Shown: positions 55,420 through 63,541 of the stretch, piece by piece
Layout of the letters: every line of letters starts with the position of its first letter
How positions within the stretch are numbered: position 1 is the first letter of the stretch
Assembly (NCBI GenBank): GCA_036560705.1
Contig: DATBQR010000062.1
Coordinates: 9,059 to 73,058 of the forward strand
Direction of reading: 5' to 3'
Length of the DNA stretch: 64,000 nucleotides
Origin: RBG-16-66-20 sp036560705
Lineage (GTDB): Bacteria > Pseudomonadota > Gammaproteobacteria > Burkholderiales > SG8-39
Translations under genes and position numbers: made by a program
Notes under the pieces: model-generated
Told to the model about the DNA's origin: nothing
The model's input: the letters and a program-made list of their open reading frames with translations, nothing else
The model's database searches: none

Positions 55420-56398
55420 ACTTCGTCATCTTGATCGAACGATCCAGGAACTCGTTGGTGTAGGTCGTCTTGACGTCGAACGGCTTGTCGACGCCGACAT
55501 AGTCGCGCACCAGCTCGTAGTCGGCCTTCATGCGTGCATCGTCGTGGATACCGAGCGCGACCTCGCGGGAGTACTTGTCGCTCATCAGCACTTCCACCAG
55601 CTGCCAGTTCACCATCTCGTTGTCGTAGCTGAGCGCGCCGTTGGCGTCGATCAGTGCCTGCACGCAGGGCTTGGGGTCCTTGACGCAGGCGGCGAACGCG
55701 CGCTGCGTCACCTTGACGAACTTGCCGATGAGGGGCCTGTTCTTCGCCAGGAATTCGGCGTTGACGATCACCGAGTTGCCGTAGGGATTGAGGCCCACCT
55801 CGCGCCAGGCGAGGAAACCCATGTCGGCGCCGAGTTCGCGCTTGAACACATGGTGGAGGTTGTAGAACGACGTGGTGACGTCGATCGCTTTCGACTTGAG
55901 CGCCGACAGCTTCGAATTGGCGTCGATGTTTACCCAGGTGACCGACTTGGGGTCGATGCCGTTCGCCTTGGCGAGCGCCGGCCACATCACGCGCGCGCCG
56001 TCGCCCGCCGGGTTGCCGATTTTCTTGCCCGGAAAGTCCTTGATGCCATTGATGCCGGAACTCTTGAGCCAGTACATGCCCTGCGGCGAGTTGGCATAGA
56101 CGTTGAACACCGCCACCGTATCGGCGCCCTTGCCCCTGGCCACGAGCACGCCGCCCATGTCGGCGAGGCCGATCGGGTTTGCGCCGGCGCCCACCTTCTG
56201 CGTCGCCAGCGCCGAGCCCTTGCCCGGTTCGAGATTCAGGTCGATGCCTTCCTTGTCGTACCAGCCGAGCTTCTTGGCGTAGTAGTAGGGCGCATGGTCG
56301 CCGCCCGGAACCCAGTTCAGGATGAAGTCGAGTTTTTGCTGGGCCGCGGCCGGAACGGCGGTGAACGCGATCGCGGCGGCAATGAGAATTCTAAGCAT
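55418..56398 (-). CDS. ABC transporter substrate-binding protein, NMT1/THI5 type
   Basis: 326 aa. Signal peptide residues ~1-19 (ILIAAAIAFTAVPAAAQ). The mature part is NMT1/THI5-like: LDFILNWVPGGDHAPYYYAKKLGWYDKEGIDLNLEPGKGSALA, GIKDFPGKKIGNPAGDGARVMWPALAKANGIDPKSVTWVNI. Such proteins bind pyrimidine precursors, sulfonates or aromatic acids. A good AGGAGG precedes the ATG. Divergent from the operon whose permease and ATPase (58220-59759) complete the importer. Confidence 0.88.
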   Translation of the reverse strand: MLRILIAAAIAFTAVPAAAQQKLDFILNWVPGGDHAPYYYAKKLGWYDKEGIDLNLEPGKGSALATQKVGAGANPIGLADMGGVLVARGKGADTVAVFNVYANSPQGMYWLKSSGINGIKDFPGKKIGNPAGDGARVMWPALAKANGIDPKSVTWVNIDANSKLSALKSKAIDVTTSFYNLHHVFKRELGADMGFLAWREVGLNPYGNSVIVNAEFLAKNRPLIGKFVKVTQRAFAACVKDPKPCVQALIDANGALSYDNEMVNWQLVEVLMSDKYSREVALGIHDDARMKADYELVRDYVGVDKPFDVKTTYTNEFLDRSIKMTK

Positions 56399-56426
56399 GG
56401 GGCCTCCTCATTTCAGAAGCCGCGAT

Positions 56427-56454
56427 GTTACCATCCAGTAACCATCCGGTTAAC
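56427..56454. promoter_or_regulatory. Nested inverted repeats, candidate TetR operator
   Basis: GTTAC-N6-GTAAC overlaps TAACC-N4-GGTTA, giving three related half-sites in 28 bp between the divergent binding-protein gene and the aldolase gene. GTAAC/GGTAACC also recurs at 60376-60392 after the TetR gene. Confidence 0.45.
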
Positions 56455-57498
56455 ATGCACTGGACCCAACTGCCTGCCGACGTGCTCGCGCTGCTCCGTC
56501 GCGGCACGGTGATCCCGGCGCACCCGCTGGCGCTGGACGCGGGCCGGCGGCTCGACAGCCGCCGCCAGCGCGCGCTGACCCGCTACTACCTGGACGCAGG
56601 CTCGGGAGGACTCGCGGTCGGCGTGCACGCGACGCAGTTCGCCATCCGGGAGAGCGGGATGTACGGGCCGGTGCTCAAGCTTGCCGCCGACGAGGCCAGG
56701 TCCTGGGCGAAGCGGCCGGTCGTGCTGGTGGGGGGGGTGTCGGGAAAAACAGATCAGGCAAGGAAGGAAGCCGCGATCGCGCGCGGGCTCGGCTACCACG
56801 CGGGCATGCTGTCGCTGGCGCCGATGAAGGGCGCCTCGGTGGACGAGCTGGTTGCGCATTGCGCGGCGGTCGCCGCGGAAATTCCGCTGGTGGGCTTCTA
56901 CCTGCAGCCCGCGGTCGGCGGCATCCACCTGCCGGTGGAGTTCTGGCGCCGCTTCTGCGGAATCGAAAATGTGATCGCGGTCAAAATCGCACCGTTCAAC
57001 CGCTACCGGACGCTGGACGTCGTCAAGGGGCTGGTGGCGGCGCGCGCCGAGGACCGCGTGACGCTCTACACCGGAAACGACGATCACATCGTCCTCGATC
57101 TGCTGAGCCCGTTCGTGGTGAAGCGCGGCAGTGAAGAGGTGCGCGTCCGGATCAAGGGCGGCCTGCTGGGTCACTGGAGCGTCTGGACGAAATACGCGGT
57201 CGATTTGCTGGAAAAACTCAAAGCGGCAAAACCGACCGAAGATTTGCTCGCCCTCGATTCCAGGGTCACCGACGCCAACAGCGCGTTCTTCGACGTCGCG
57301 CACGATTTCGCCGGCTGCATCCCGGGCTGCCATGAAGTATTGCGCCGCCAGGGCCTGCTCGAGGGCACCTGGTGCCTCGATCCGAAGGAAACCCTTTCGC
57401 CGGGGCAGGCGGAAGAGATCGACCGGGTCTATGCCGCCTACCCGGAAATGAACGACGATGCCTTCGTCCGGGAGAATCTTTCGAAATGGCTAGCATAG
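56455..57498 (+). CDS. DapA-family aldolase/lyase
   Basis: 347 aa, start MHWTQLPADV. Dihydrodipicolinate synthase/N-acetylneuraminate lyase-like TIM barrel. The Schiff-base lysine is probably in ENVIAVKIAPFNRY, and the early GSGGLAVGVHATQF takes the place of the usual GTTGE phosphate/keto-acid loop. This divergence argues against DapA itself and for a catabolic keto-acid aldolase. No clear Shine-Dalgarno; the ATG abuts the proposed operator. First gene of an operon running to 63541. Confidence 0.82.
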   Translation: MHWTQLPADVLALLRRGTVIPAHPLALDAGRRLDSRRQRALTRYYLDAGSGGLAVGVHATQFAIRESGMYGPVLKLAADEARSWAKRPVVLVGGVSGKTDQARKEAAIARGLGYHAGMLSLAPMKGASVDELVAHCAAVAAEIPLVGFYLQPAVGGIHLPVEFWRRFCGIENVIAVKIAPFNRYRTLDVVKGLVAARAEDRVTLYTGNDDHIVLDLLSPFVVKRGSEEVRVRIKGGLLGHWSVWTKYAVDLLEKLKAAKPTEDLLALDSRVTDANSAFFDVAHDFAGCIPGCHEVLRRQGLLEGTWCLDPKETLSPGQAEEIDRVYAAYPEMNDDAFVRENLSKWLA

Positions 57499-58223
57499 AA
57501 AAAACGGTCTACGAAAACGCCGGGCACTACACGGTGCCCGGCGTTTTCTCCGCGGCCGAAATGGACGCGGCGGTCGAGGATATCGGGCGCTGGGGCGAGG
57601 AGTTCCTGCGCGAATTGCCGGCCGCGCAGCGCCGCTGGTATCTGGACGGTGGCGTCAAGGCGAGGGACGTGCTGCGCAAGCTCGACAATCCGCATCATCA
57701 CCGCGAGTCGATGCGCAATCTGGCGCGCGATCCGCGGCTGGTCGCGCTGGTGGAGGACGTCATCGGCCGCGGCGTATCGGTGTACTTCAGCCAGATATTC
57801 TTCAAGCCGCCCGAAGGCGGCGGCCCGAAACCGCCGCACCAGGACAACTTCTATTTCGGGCCGCGCGACCCGCAGGCGCTGATCACGGCCTGGATCGCCT
57901 TCGACGACGCCACGCTCGAGAACGGCTGCATGTACTTCGGCGAAGGCACGCACAAGGCGCCGGTGATTCCGCACGTGACGCCGCCCGATGAGCCGTTCAA
58001 CCTGCAGATTCCCGCCGAAGCCGCCGCGAAGGCGGCTCTGACACCCGCACCGGTGCCCAAAGGCGGGGTATCGTTCCATCACGGCGGCGTGCTGCACCAG
58101 TCGGGGCCGAATCATTCGCAGCGCTGGCGCCGCGCCTGCGCGCTGCACTACGTGAGCAACGGCAACGCCTTCGTGCAACCCGCCTTGCCCTATGACGAAA
58201 AAATGTTCCTGAGGATCACATGA
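57486..58223 (+). CDS. Phytanoyl-CoA dioxygenase (PhyH) family oxygenase
   Basis: 245 aa Fe(II)/2-oxoglutarate-type oxygenase. Iron triad: HxD in PPHQDNFYFG and a distal His in HHGGVLHQSGPNHSQRWR, with a following Arg for 2-oxoglutarate. The FVSGE-type core is YTVPGVFSAAEMDAAVEDI. It could hydroxylate or dealkylate the imported compound. Overlaps the aldolase gene by 13 bp and the permease gene by 4 bp. Confidence 0.85.
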   Translation: MASIEKTVYENAGHYTVPGVFSAAEMDAAVEDIGRWGEEFLRELPAAQRRWYLDGGVKARDVLRKLDNPHHHRESMRNLARDPRLVALVEDVIGRGVSVYFSQIFFKPPEGGGPKPPHQDNFYFGPRDPQALITAWIAFDDATLENGCMYFGEGTHKAPVIPHVTPPDEPFNLQIPAEAAAKAALTPAPVPKGGVSFHHGGVLHQSGPNHSQRWRRACALHYVSNGNAFVQPALPYDEKMFLRIT

Positions 58224-58990
58224 ACGACACGGCATACGCCACTGCGCGGCGCTACACTTTCGCGGTCATTGCGCACGTTGCGCTGATCCTCGCCTGGTAC
58301 CTGTTCGTCACGTTCGGCAACGTGCCGAAGTTCGTCATGCCGTCGCCCGTCGCGACGCTCAACGCGCTGCTGCAGCCGAACTACGCCTGGTGGACCAACA
58401 TCGCGGTCACCGGCACCGAGATCTTCGCCGGCTATTTCCTCGCCCTGGTGGCGGGCGTGGTGCTGGCGCTTGCCTTCAGCTGGTCGAAAACCCTCGAATC
58501 GTTCTTCATGCCGCTGCTGGTGTCGCTCAACATGGTCCCCAAGGTGGCGCTCGGGCCGCTCATCATCGTCTGGTTCAAGTACGGCGTATTCCCCAACTCG
58601 CTGATGGCGTTCTCCATCTGCGTGTTCCCGATCCTGCTCACCACGGCACGCGGCCTGCGCGAGGTCGAACCCGAGCTGCTGGATCTCGTGAAGTCGCTGA
58701 AGGGTTCGCGCTGGCAGCTGTTCGCCAAGATCCAGCTGCCCGGCGCGCTGCCGTACATATTCTCGGGAATGAAGGTTGCCGCCATCCTTGCGGTGGCCGG
58801 CGCGATCGTCGGCGAGTTCCTCGGCTCGGACAAGGGCCTCGGCTACCTGATGCTGCAGGTGCAGGTGACGCTGGATACGCCGGCGATGTTCATGGCGGTC
58901 ATCCTCATCACCCTGCTGGGCATGCTGCTGTACGGGATGGTGCTCGGACTGGAGAGGCTGCTGGTCGTGAAGGATGCAAGGGTTTCCTGA
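58220..58990 (+). CDS. ABC transporter permease (SsuC/ThiX type)
   Basis: 256 aa, six hydrophobic segments, with the EAA-like loop LDLVKSLKGSRWQLFAKIQLPGALPYIFSGMKVA. Fits nitrate/sulfonate/thiamine-precursor importers that use NMT1/THI5 binding proteins, such as the one divergently encoded at 55418. ATGA overlap with the PhyH gene. Confidence 0.92.
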   Translation: MNDTAYATARRYTFAVIAHVALILAWYLFVTFGNVPKFVMPSPVATLNALLQPNYAWWTNIAVTGTEIFAGYFLALVAGVVLALAFSWSKTLESFFMPLLVSLNMVPKVALGPLIIVWFKYGVFPNSLMAFSICVFPILLTTARGLREVEPELLDLVKSLKGSRWQLFAKIQLPGALPYIFSGMKVAAILAVAGAIVGEFLGSDKGLGYLMLQVQVTLDTPAMFMAVILITLLGMLLYGMVLGLERLLVVKDARVS

Positions 58991-58991
58991 C

Positions 58992-59759
58992 ATGCTGCCT
59001 GAGCCTTTCATCCATCTGCACGGCGTCAGGAAGATCTATCGCCAGGGCAAAAAGGAGCACCTGGCGATCTCGGACGCCACCTTCGACGTCATGCCGGGCG
59101 AGCTGGTCTCGCTTGTCGGGCCCTCGGGTTGCGGGAAGTCGACGCTGCTCAAGATACTGGCGGGACTGCACCCGTACGACGGCGGCGAGCTGAAGATCGG
59201 CTCGGCCAGCCATTCCTTCGACGCGGCGCGCGACATCGGCATGGTGTTCCAGTCGCCGCTGCTGCTGAAGTGGCGCCGGATTCTGGAAAATGTGCTTCTG
59301 CCCGCCGAAATACTGGGTTTGCCCGAAAAGGAATCGAAGGAAAGGGCAAAGGCCCTTCTTGCGCTGGTCGGTCTCGCCGGCTACGAGGACAAGTATCCCT
59401 ACGAACTGTCGGGCGGCATGCAGCAGCGCGCCGCCATCGCGCGCTCGCTGGTGCACGACCCGAAGCTGGTGCTGATGGACGAGCCTTTCGGCGCGCTGGA
59501 TGCGCTCACCCGCGAGAAGATGAACCTGGAACTGCTGCGCATCTGGAAAGAGGCGGGCAAGACCATCGTCTTCGTCACGCACGGGATTTCCGAGGCGGTG
59601 TTCCTCGGCACGCGGGTGGTGGTGCTGACCGCCGGTCCGGCCAAAATGGCCGACAACTTCCAGATCGATCTGCCGCATCCCCGGACGCTCGACATAAAAA
59701 CGCACGAGCGCTTCGGCGAGTACACACGCCGCATCTACAAACTGCTGGGCATGGAATGA
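58992..59759 (+). CDS. ABC transporter ATPase (SsuB/ThiZ type)
   Basis: 255 aa from the ATG at 58992, 1 nt after the permease stop; an in-frame ATG at 58974 is possible. Walker A GPSGCGKST, Q-loop FQSPLLLKWRRILENV, signature LSGGMQQRAAIARSL, Walker B LVLMDEPFGALD and switch His in VTHGISEAV. The LKWR after the Q-loop is typical of this subfamily. Confidence 0.94.
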   Translation: MLPEPFIHLHGVRKIYRQGKKEHLAISDATFDVMPGELVSLVGPSGCGKSTLLKILAGLHPYDGGELKIGSASHSFDAARDIGMVFQSPLLLKWRRILENVLLPAEILGLPEKESKERAKALLALVGLAGYEDKYPYELSGGMQQRAAIARSLVHDPKLVLMDEPFGALDALTREKMNLELLRIWKEAGKTIVFVTHGISEAVFLGTRVVVLTAGPAKMADNFQIDLPHPRTLDIKTHERFGEYTRRIYKLLGME

Positions 59760-60379
59760 CGGGCGGCAAGCGCAACCCGGAGAAGAACCGGGGATGCATC
59801 CTGGCGGCCGCGCTGGAAGAGTTCTCGCGCTTCGGCCTGGGCGGCGCGCGCGTCGACCGCATCGCGGCGCGCGCCGGCGCCAACAAGCGCATGCTCTACT
59901 ACTACTTCGGCAACAAGGAAGCGATGTTCCTCGCCGTGCTGGAATCGCGCTACGCGCACATCCGCCGCGCCGAGCAGGGCCTGCGCCTGGGCGACCTCGA
60001 TCCCGCCGAAGGCATCCGGCGCCTGGTCGCGTTTACCTGGAACTACTACCTGAAATATCCGGAATTCCTGACCCTGCTAAACAGCGAGAACCTGCACCGG
60101 GCGCGCCACCTGAGGCGCTCGCGCCAGATCGCCGCGATGCACTCGCCGCTGGTGGCGATGCTGCGCAACCTGCTCGCACGCGGCGCTCGCAAGGGCGAGT
60201 TCCGCCGCGGCGTCGATCCGGTCCAGCTCTACATCTCCATCGCCGGGCTGGGATATTTCTACCTCGGCAACCGCCACACCCTGTCGACCATCTTCGAACG
60301 CGACCTGCTCGCGCCGCGCCACAAGGCCGAGCGGCTGCGGCACATGACCGCGCTGGTGCTCGGCTATCTGAGAAAGTAA
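59756..60379 (+). CDS. TetR-family transcriptional regulator
   Basis: 207 aa, ATGA overlap with the ATPase gene. N-terminal helix-turn-helix (RGCILAAALEEFSRFGLGGARVDRIAARAGANKRMLYYYFGNKEAMFLAVL) and a helical ligand domain of the RutR-like C-terminal type (YPEFLTLLNSENLHRARHLRRS). Probably controls this operon by sensing its substrate. The candidate operators at 56427-56454 and 60376-60392 flank the genes it would govern. Confidence 0.9.
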   Translation: MTGGKRNPEKNRGCILAAALEEFSRFGLGGARVDRIAARAGANKRMLYYYFGNKEAMFLAVLESRYAHIRRAEQGLRLGDLDPAEGIRRLVAFTWNYYLKYPEFLTLLNSENLHRARHLRRSRQIAAMHSPLVAMLRNLLARGARKGEFRRGVDPVQLYISIAGLGYFYLGNRHTLSTIFERDLLAPRHKAERLRHMTALVLGYLRK

Positions 60380-60397
60380 CGGACCGGTAACCCACCT

Positions 60398-61570
60398 ATG
60401 GCACAAAAGCGAATCGGCATCATCATGCACGGCGTCACGGGACGCATGGGCATGAACCAGCACCTGGTGCGTTCGATCCTCGAGATCCGCAGGCAGGGCG
60501 GCGTGGCGCTGAAGAACGGCGATCGCCTGATGCCGGATCCGATTCTCGTTGGAAGGAATCCGGAAAAAATAGAGAAACTCGCGAAGCAGCATGGCGTGGA
60601 AAGATTTTCCGTTGATCTGAAAAAAGCCCTGCAATCGAAGGACGACGAAATATTCTTCGATGCCGCTTCCACGCAGCTGCGGCCGAAGCTTCTCAAGCAG
60701 GCGATCAAGGCCGGCAAGCACGTCTACTGCGAAAAACCGGTGTCGACCACGCTTGCGGAGGCGATGGATCTCTACAAGGCGGCGAAGAAGGCGAAGATCA
60801 AGCACGGCGTGGTGCAGGACAAGCTGTGGCTGCCGGGACTGCTCAAGCTCGCCAGGCTGCGCGACGAGGGCTTTTTCGGCAAGATCCTCTCGGTGCGCGG
60901 CGAGTTCGGCTACTGGGTGTTCGAGGGCGACCCGCAGTCGGGCCGCCCGCCCGCGCAGCGCCCGTCGTGGAATTACCGCAGGAAGGACGGCGGCGGCATC
61001 ATCCTCGACATGCTGTGCCATTGGCGCTACGTGCTGGACAACCTGTTCGGCGAAGTGAAGGCGGTTTCCTGCCTGGGCGCGACGCACATTCCGTTCCGCT
61101 GGGACGAGAACGGAAAGAAATACAAGGCGACCTCGGACGACGCGGCCTACGCCACATTCCGGCTCGCCGGCGGCGCGATCGCGCATTTCAATTCGTCGTG
61201 GGCGGTGCGCGTGCGGCGCGACGACCTGCTCACGTTACAGGTGGACGGGACACATGGCAGCGCGGTTGCCGGCTTGCGGCGTTGTCTGGTGCAGTCCTAT
61301 GAAAAAACCCCCAAGCCGGTGTGGAACCCGGACATTCCGCAACCGATCGATTTCTTCGCCGGTTGGGAGGAAGTGCCGGATGCCGTGTTAGGGACAAATG
61401 CGGACAACGCTTTCAAGGTGCAGTGGGAAATGTTCCTCAGGCACGTCGCCGGCGAAGGACCGTTTCGCTGGGGCCTGCTCGAAGGCGCGAAGGGCGTGCA
61501 GCTCGCCGAGCTGGGGCTGAAAAGCTGGCGGCAGAAGAAATGGCTGGACGTGCCGAAGATCAAGCCATGA
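60398..61570 (+). CDS. Gfo/Idh/MocA-family oxidoreductase
   Basis: 390 aa. N-terminal NAD(P)-binding domain (IGIIMHGVTGRMGMNQHLVRSIL), which is unusual in starting GVTGRMG, and the family's GKHVYCEKPVSTTLAEAMDLY followed by KHGVVQDKLWLPGL and GGGIILDMLCHWRYVLDNL, with catalytic Lys (EKP) and His. Likely a sugar or polyol dehydrogenase making a keto-sugar. Codons at 60540-60665 are AT-rich. Overlaps the DUF993 gene by 4 bp. Confidence 0.88.
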   Translation: MAQKRIGIIMHGVTGRMGMNQHLVRSILEIRRQGGVALKNGDRLMPDPILVGRNPEKIEKLAKQHGVERFSVDLKKALQSKDDEIFFDAASTQLRPKLLKQAIKAGKHVYCEKPVSTTLAEAMDLYKAAKKAKIKHGVVQDKLWLPGLLKLARLRDEGFFGKILSVRGEFGYWVFEGDPQSGRPPAQRPSWNYRRKDGGGIILDMLCHWRYVLDNLFGEVKAVSCLGATHIPFRWDENGKKYKATSDDAAYATFRLAGGAIAHFNSSWAVRVRRDDLLTLQVDGTHGSAVAGLRRCLVQSYEKTPKPVWNPDIPQPIDFFAGWEEVPDAVLGTNADNAFKVQWEMFLRHVAGEGPFRWGLLEGAKGVQLAELGLKSWRQKKWLDVPKIKP

Positions 61571-62742
61571 AACGCGACGCCATCCAGACCATCGGCCTGC
61601 CGGCGGCGCAGGAGAAAGTGGAGCCCTATCAGGTCAGGGAGCCGGGCTCGTTCCGCAAACCGTCCAGTCCGTTCACGCGGATTGCCTACGCAGCCGCGCA
61701 CGTGGTGGCGGATCCGCTGTCGGCGAAGGAGCCGTGGCTGGACGCGGCGATCGACTGGGAGGCGACGCTCGCCTATCGCCGGCACCTGTGGTCCTGGGGT
61801 TTCGGCGTCGCCGAGGCGATGGACACCGCGCAGCGCGGCATGGGGCTCGACTGGAACAGTTCCCTGCTGCTCATAAAGAAAAGCCTTGAAGAGGCGAAGC
61901 ACTTTCCCGGGGCGGTGCTGGCCTCCGGCGCCGGCACGGACCATCTTCCCCAGGGCGAAAAGCATTCGATAGAAAAAATCCTCGCGGCTTACGAGGAGCA
62001 GTGCGCCGCAATCGAGAAGCCGGGCGGCAGGATCATCCTCATGGCGAGCCGTGCCCTTGCGGCGAGCGCGAAATCGCCCGACGACTACGCAAAGGTCTAT
62101 GACCGCATCCTCGGCCAGGTGAAAGAGCCGGTGATCATCCACTGGCTGGGCGAGATGTTCGATCCCGCGCTCGCCGGCTATTGGGGCAAGAAGGACCACT
62201 ACCAGGCGATGAATGTTTGCCTCGAAGTTCTATCCCGAAATTCTTCCAAGGTTGACGGCATAAAGATCTCTCTCCTCGACAAGGACAAGGAGATCGCCAT
62301 GCGCCGCAAGCTTCCCAAGGGCGTGCGCATGTACACCGGCGACGACTTCAATTTCGCCGAGCTGATCGAGGGCGACGCGCAGGGCCACTCCGACGCCCTG
62401 CTCGGAATATTCGACTCGATCGCGCCGGCCGCGTCCCAGGCGCTTTCGCTTCTTTCGAAGCAGGACCAGGCGGGCTACCACGAGGTGCTGGCGCCGACGG
62501 TACCGCTGTCGCGCCACATCTTCGGCACGCCGACGCGCTTCTACAAGACGGGGGTCGTCTTCATGGCCTGGCTGAACGGCCACCAGGAGCACTTCACGAT
62601 GGTGGGCGGGCAGCAGAGCGCGCGCAACATCCTGCACTTCGCCGAACTGTTCCGCCTCGCCGACGCTGCCGGCCTGCTCGCCGATCCGCCGCTCGCCTGC
62701 TGGCGGATGAAACAGCTGCTGGCGCTGCATGGCGTCGCCTGA
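61567..62742 (+). CDS. DUF993 family protein
   Basis: 391 aa, function unknown. Full-length DUF993 with the conserved blocks PFTRIAYAAAHVVADP, GMGLDWNSSLLLIKKS, SGAGTDHLP, PVIIHWLGEMFDPALAGYWG and MYTGDDFNFAELIEGD. The alternating strand-helix layout and conserved His, Glu and Asp residues at strand ends suggest a TIM-barrel enzyme, perhaps an aldolase or isomerase. DUF993 genes recur beside Gfo/Idh and sugar-isomerase genes, as here. Overlaps both neighbours (4 and 14 bp). Confidence 0.85.
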   Translation: MKRDAIQTIGLPAAQEKVEPYQVREPGSFRKPSSPFTRIAYAAAHVVADPLSAKEPWLDAAIDWEATLAYRRHLWSWGFGVAEAMDTAQRGMGLDWNSSLLLIKKSLEEAKHFPGAVLASGAGTDHLPQGEKHSIEKILAAYEEQCAAIEKPGGRIILMASRALAASAKSPDDYAKVYDRILGQVKEPVIIHWLGEMFDPALAGYWGKKDHYQAMNVCLEVLSRNSSKVDGIKISLLDKDKEIAMRRKLPKGVRMYTGDDFNFAELIEGDAQGHSDALLGIFDSIAPAASQALSLLSKQDQAGYHEVLAPTVPLSRHIFGTPTRFYKTGVVFMAWLNGHQEHFTMVGGQQSARNILHFAELFRLADAAGLLADPPLACWRMKQLLALHGVA

Positions 62743-63541
62743 TCCCGGCCGGCTGTCGCTCAACACGGCGACGGTAAAGAAGCAATGGACGCTGGCGCAG
62801 ATGATCGACGGCTGCGCGCGTCACGGCATCCGCGGCATCGCGCCCTGGCGCGACAAGCTCGCAGAAATGGGAGTGAAGCAGGCGGCGCAGGCGATCAAGG
62901 CCAACGGCCTGACGGTGACCGGCCTTTGCCGCGGGGGTTTTTTTACGGCAAAGGACTGGCTGGACGACAACCGTCGCGCGATCGAGGAAGCGCACGCACT
63001 GGGCGCCCAGTGCCTGGTTCTCGTTGTTGGGGGATTGCTTCCGGGTTCCAGGGATTTGATTCTTTCGAGAGAAAAAGTCCTCGAAGGCATTTCGGCCATT
63101 CTTCCCGAGGCGCGCAAGGCCGGCATCCCGCTCGCCATAGAGCCGCTGCATCCGATGCAGGCCGCCGAGCGCGCCTGCATCAATACGCTGGAGCAGGCGC
63201 TGGATATTTGCGATGCGCTCGGAGACGGGATCGGCGTTGCAGTAGACGTCTACCACGTCTGGTGGGATCCGAAGCTCGAGCAGCAGATCAAAAGGGCCGG
63301 GAAGAAGCGCATCCTCGGCCATCACATCTGCGATTGGCTGGTTCCCACGCGCGACCTGCTGAACGACCGCGGCATGATGGGCGACGGCGTCATCGACCTG
63401 CCGCGCATCCGCTCCTGGATCGAAGGCGCGGGCTATTCTGGGTTCCACGAAGTCGAGATCTTTTCGGATCTCGATTGGTGGCAGCGCGATCCGGATGAGG
63501 TGCTGCGGACCTGCAAAGACCGTTTTGTAACAGCGACCTGA
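62729..63541 (+). CDS. Sugar phosphate isomerase/epimerase (AP-endonuclease-2 fold)
   Basis: 270 aa TIM barrel. Probable metal ligands: Glu in LAIEPLHPM, Asp/His in VAVDVYHVWWDP, His in ILGHHICDW and Glu in HEVEIFSDLDWW. Related enzymes act on keto-sugars made by Gfo/Idh dehydrogenases. 14-bp overlap with the DUF993 gene; last gene of the operon. Its stop directly abuts the stop of the convergent lactonase-like gene. Confidence 0.87.
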   Translation: MASPDPGRLSLNTATVKKQWTLAQMIDGCARHGIRGIAPWRDKLAEMGVKQAAQAIKANGLTVTGLCRGGFFTAKDWLDDNRRAIEEAHALGAQCLVLVVGGLLPGSRDLILSREKVLEGISAILPEARKAGIPLAIEPLHPMQAAERACINTLEQALDICDALGDGIGVAVDVYHVWWDPKLEQQIKRAGKKRILGHHICDWLVPTRDLLNDRGMMGDGVIDLPRIRSWIEGAGYSGFHEVEIFSDLDWWQRDPDEVLRTCKDRFVTAT

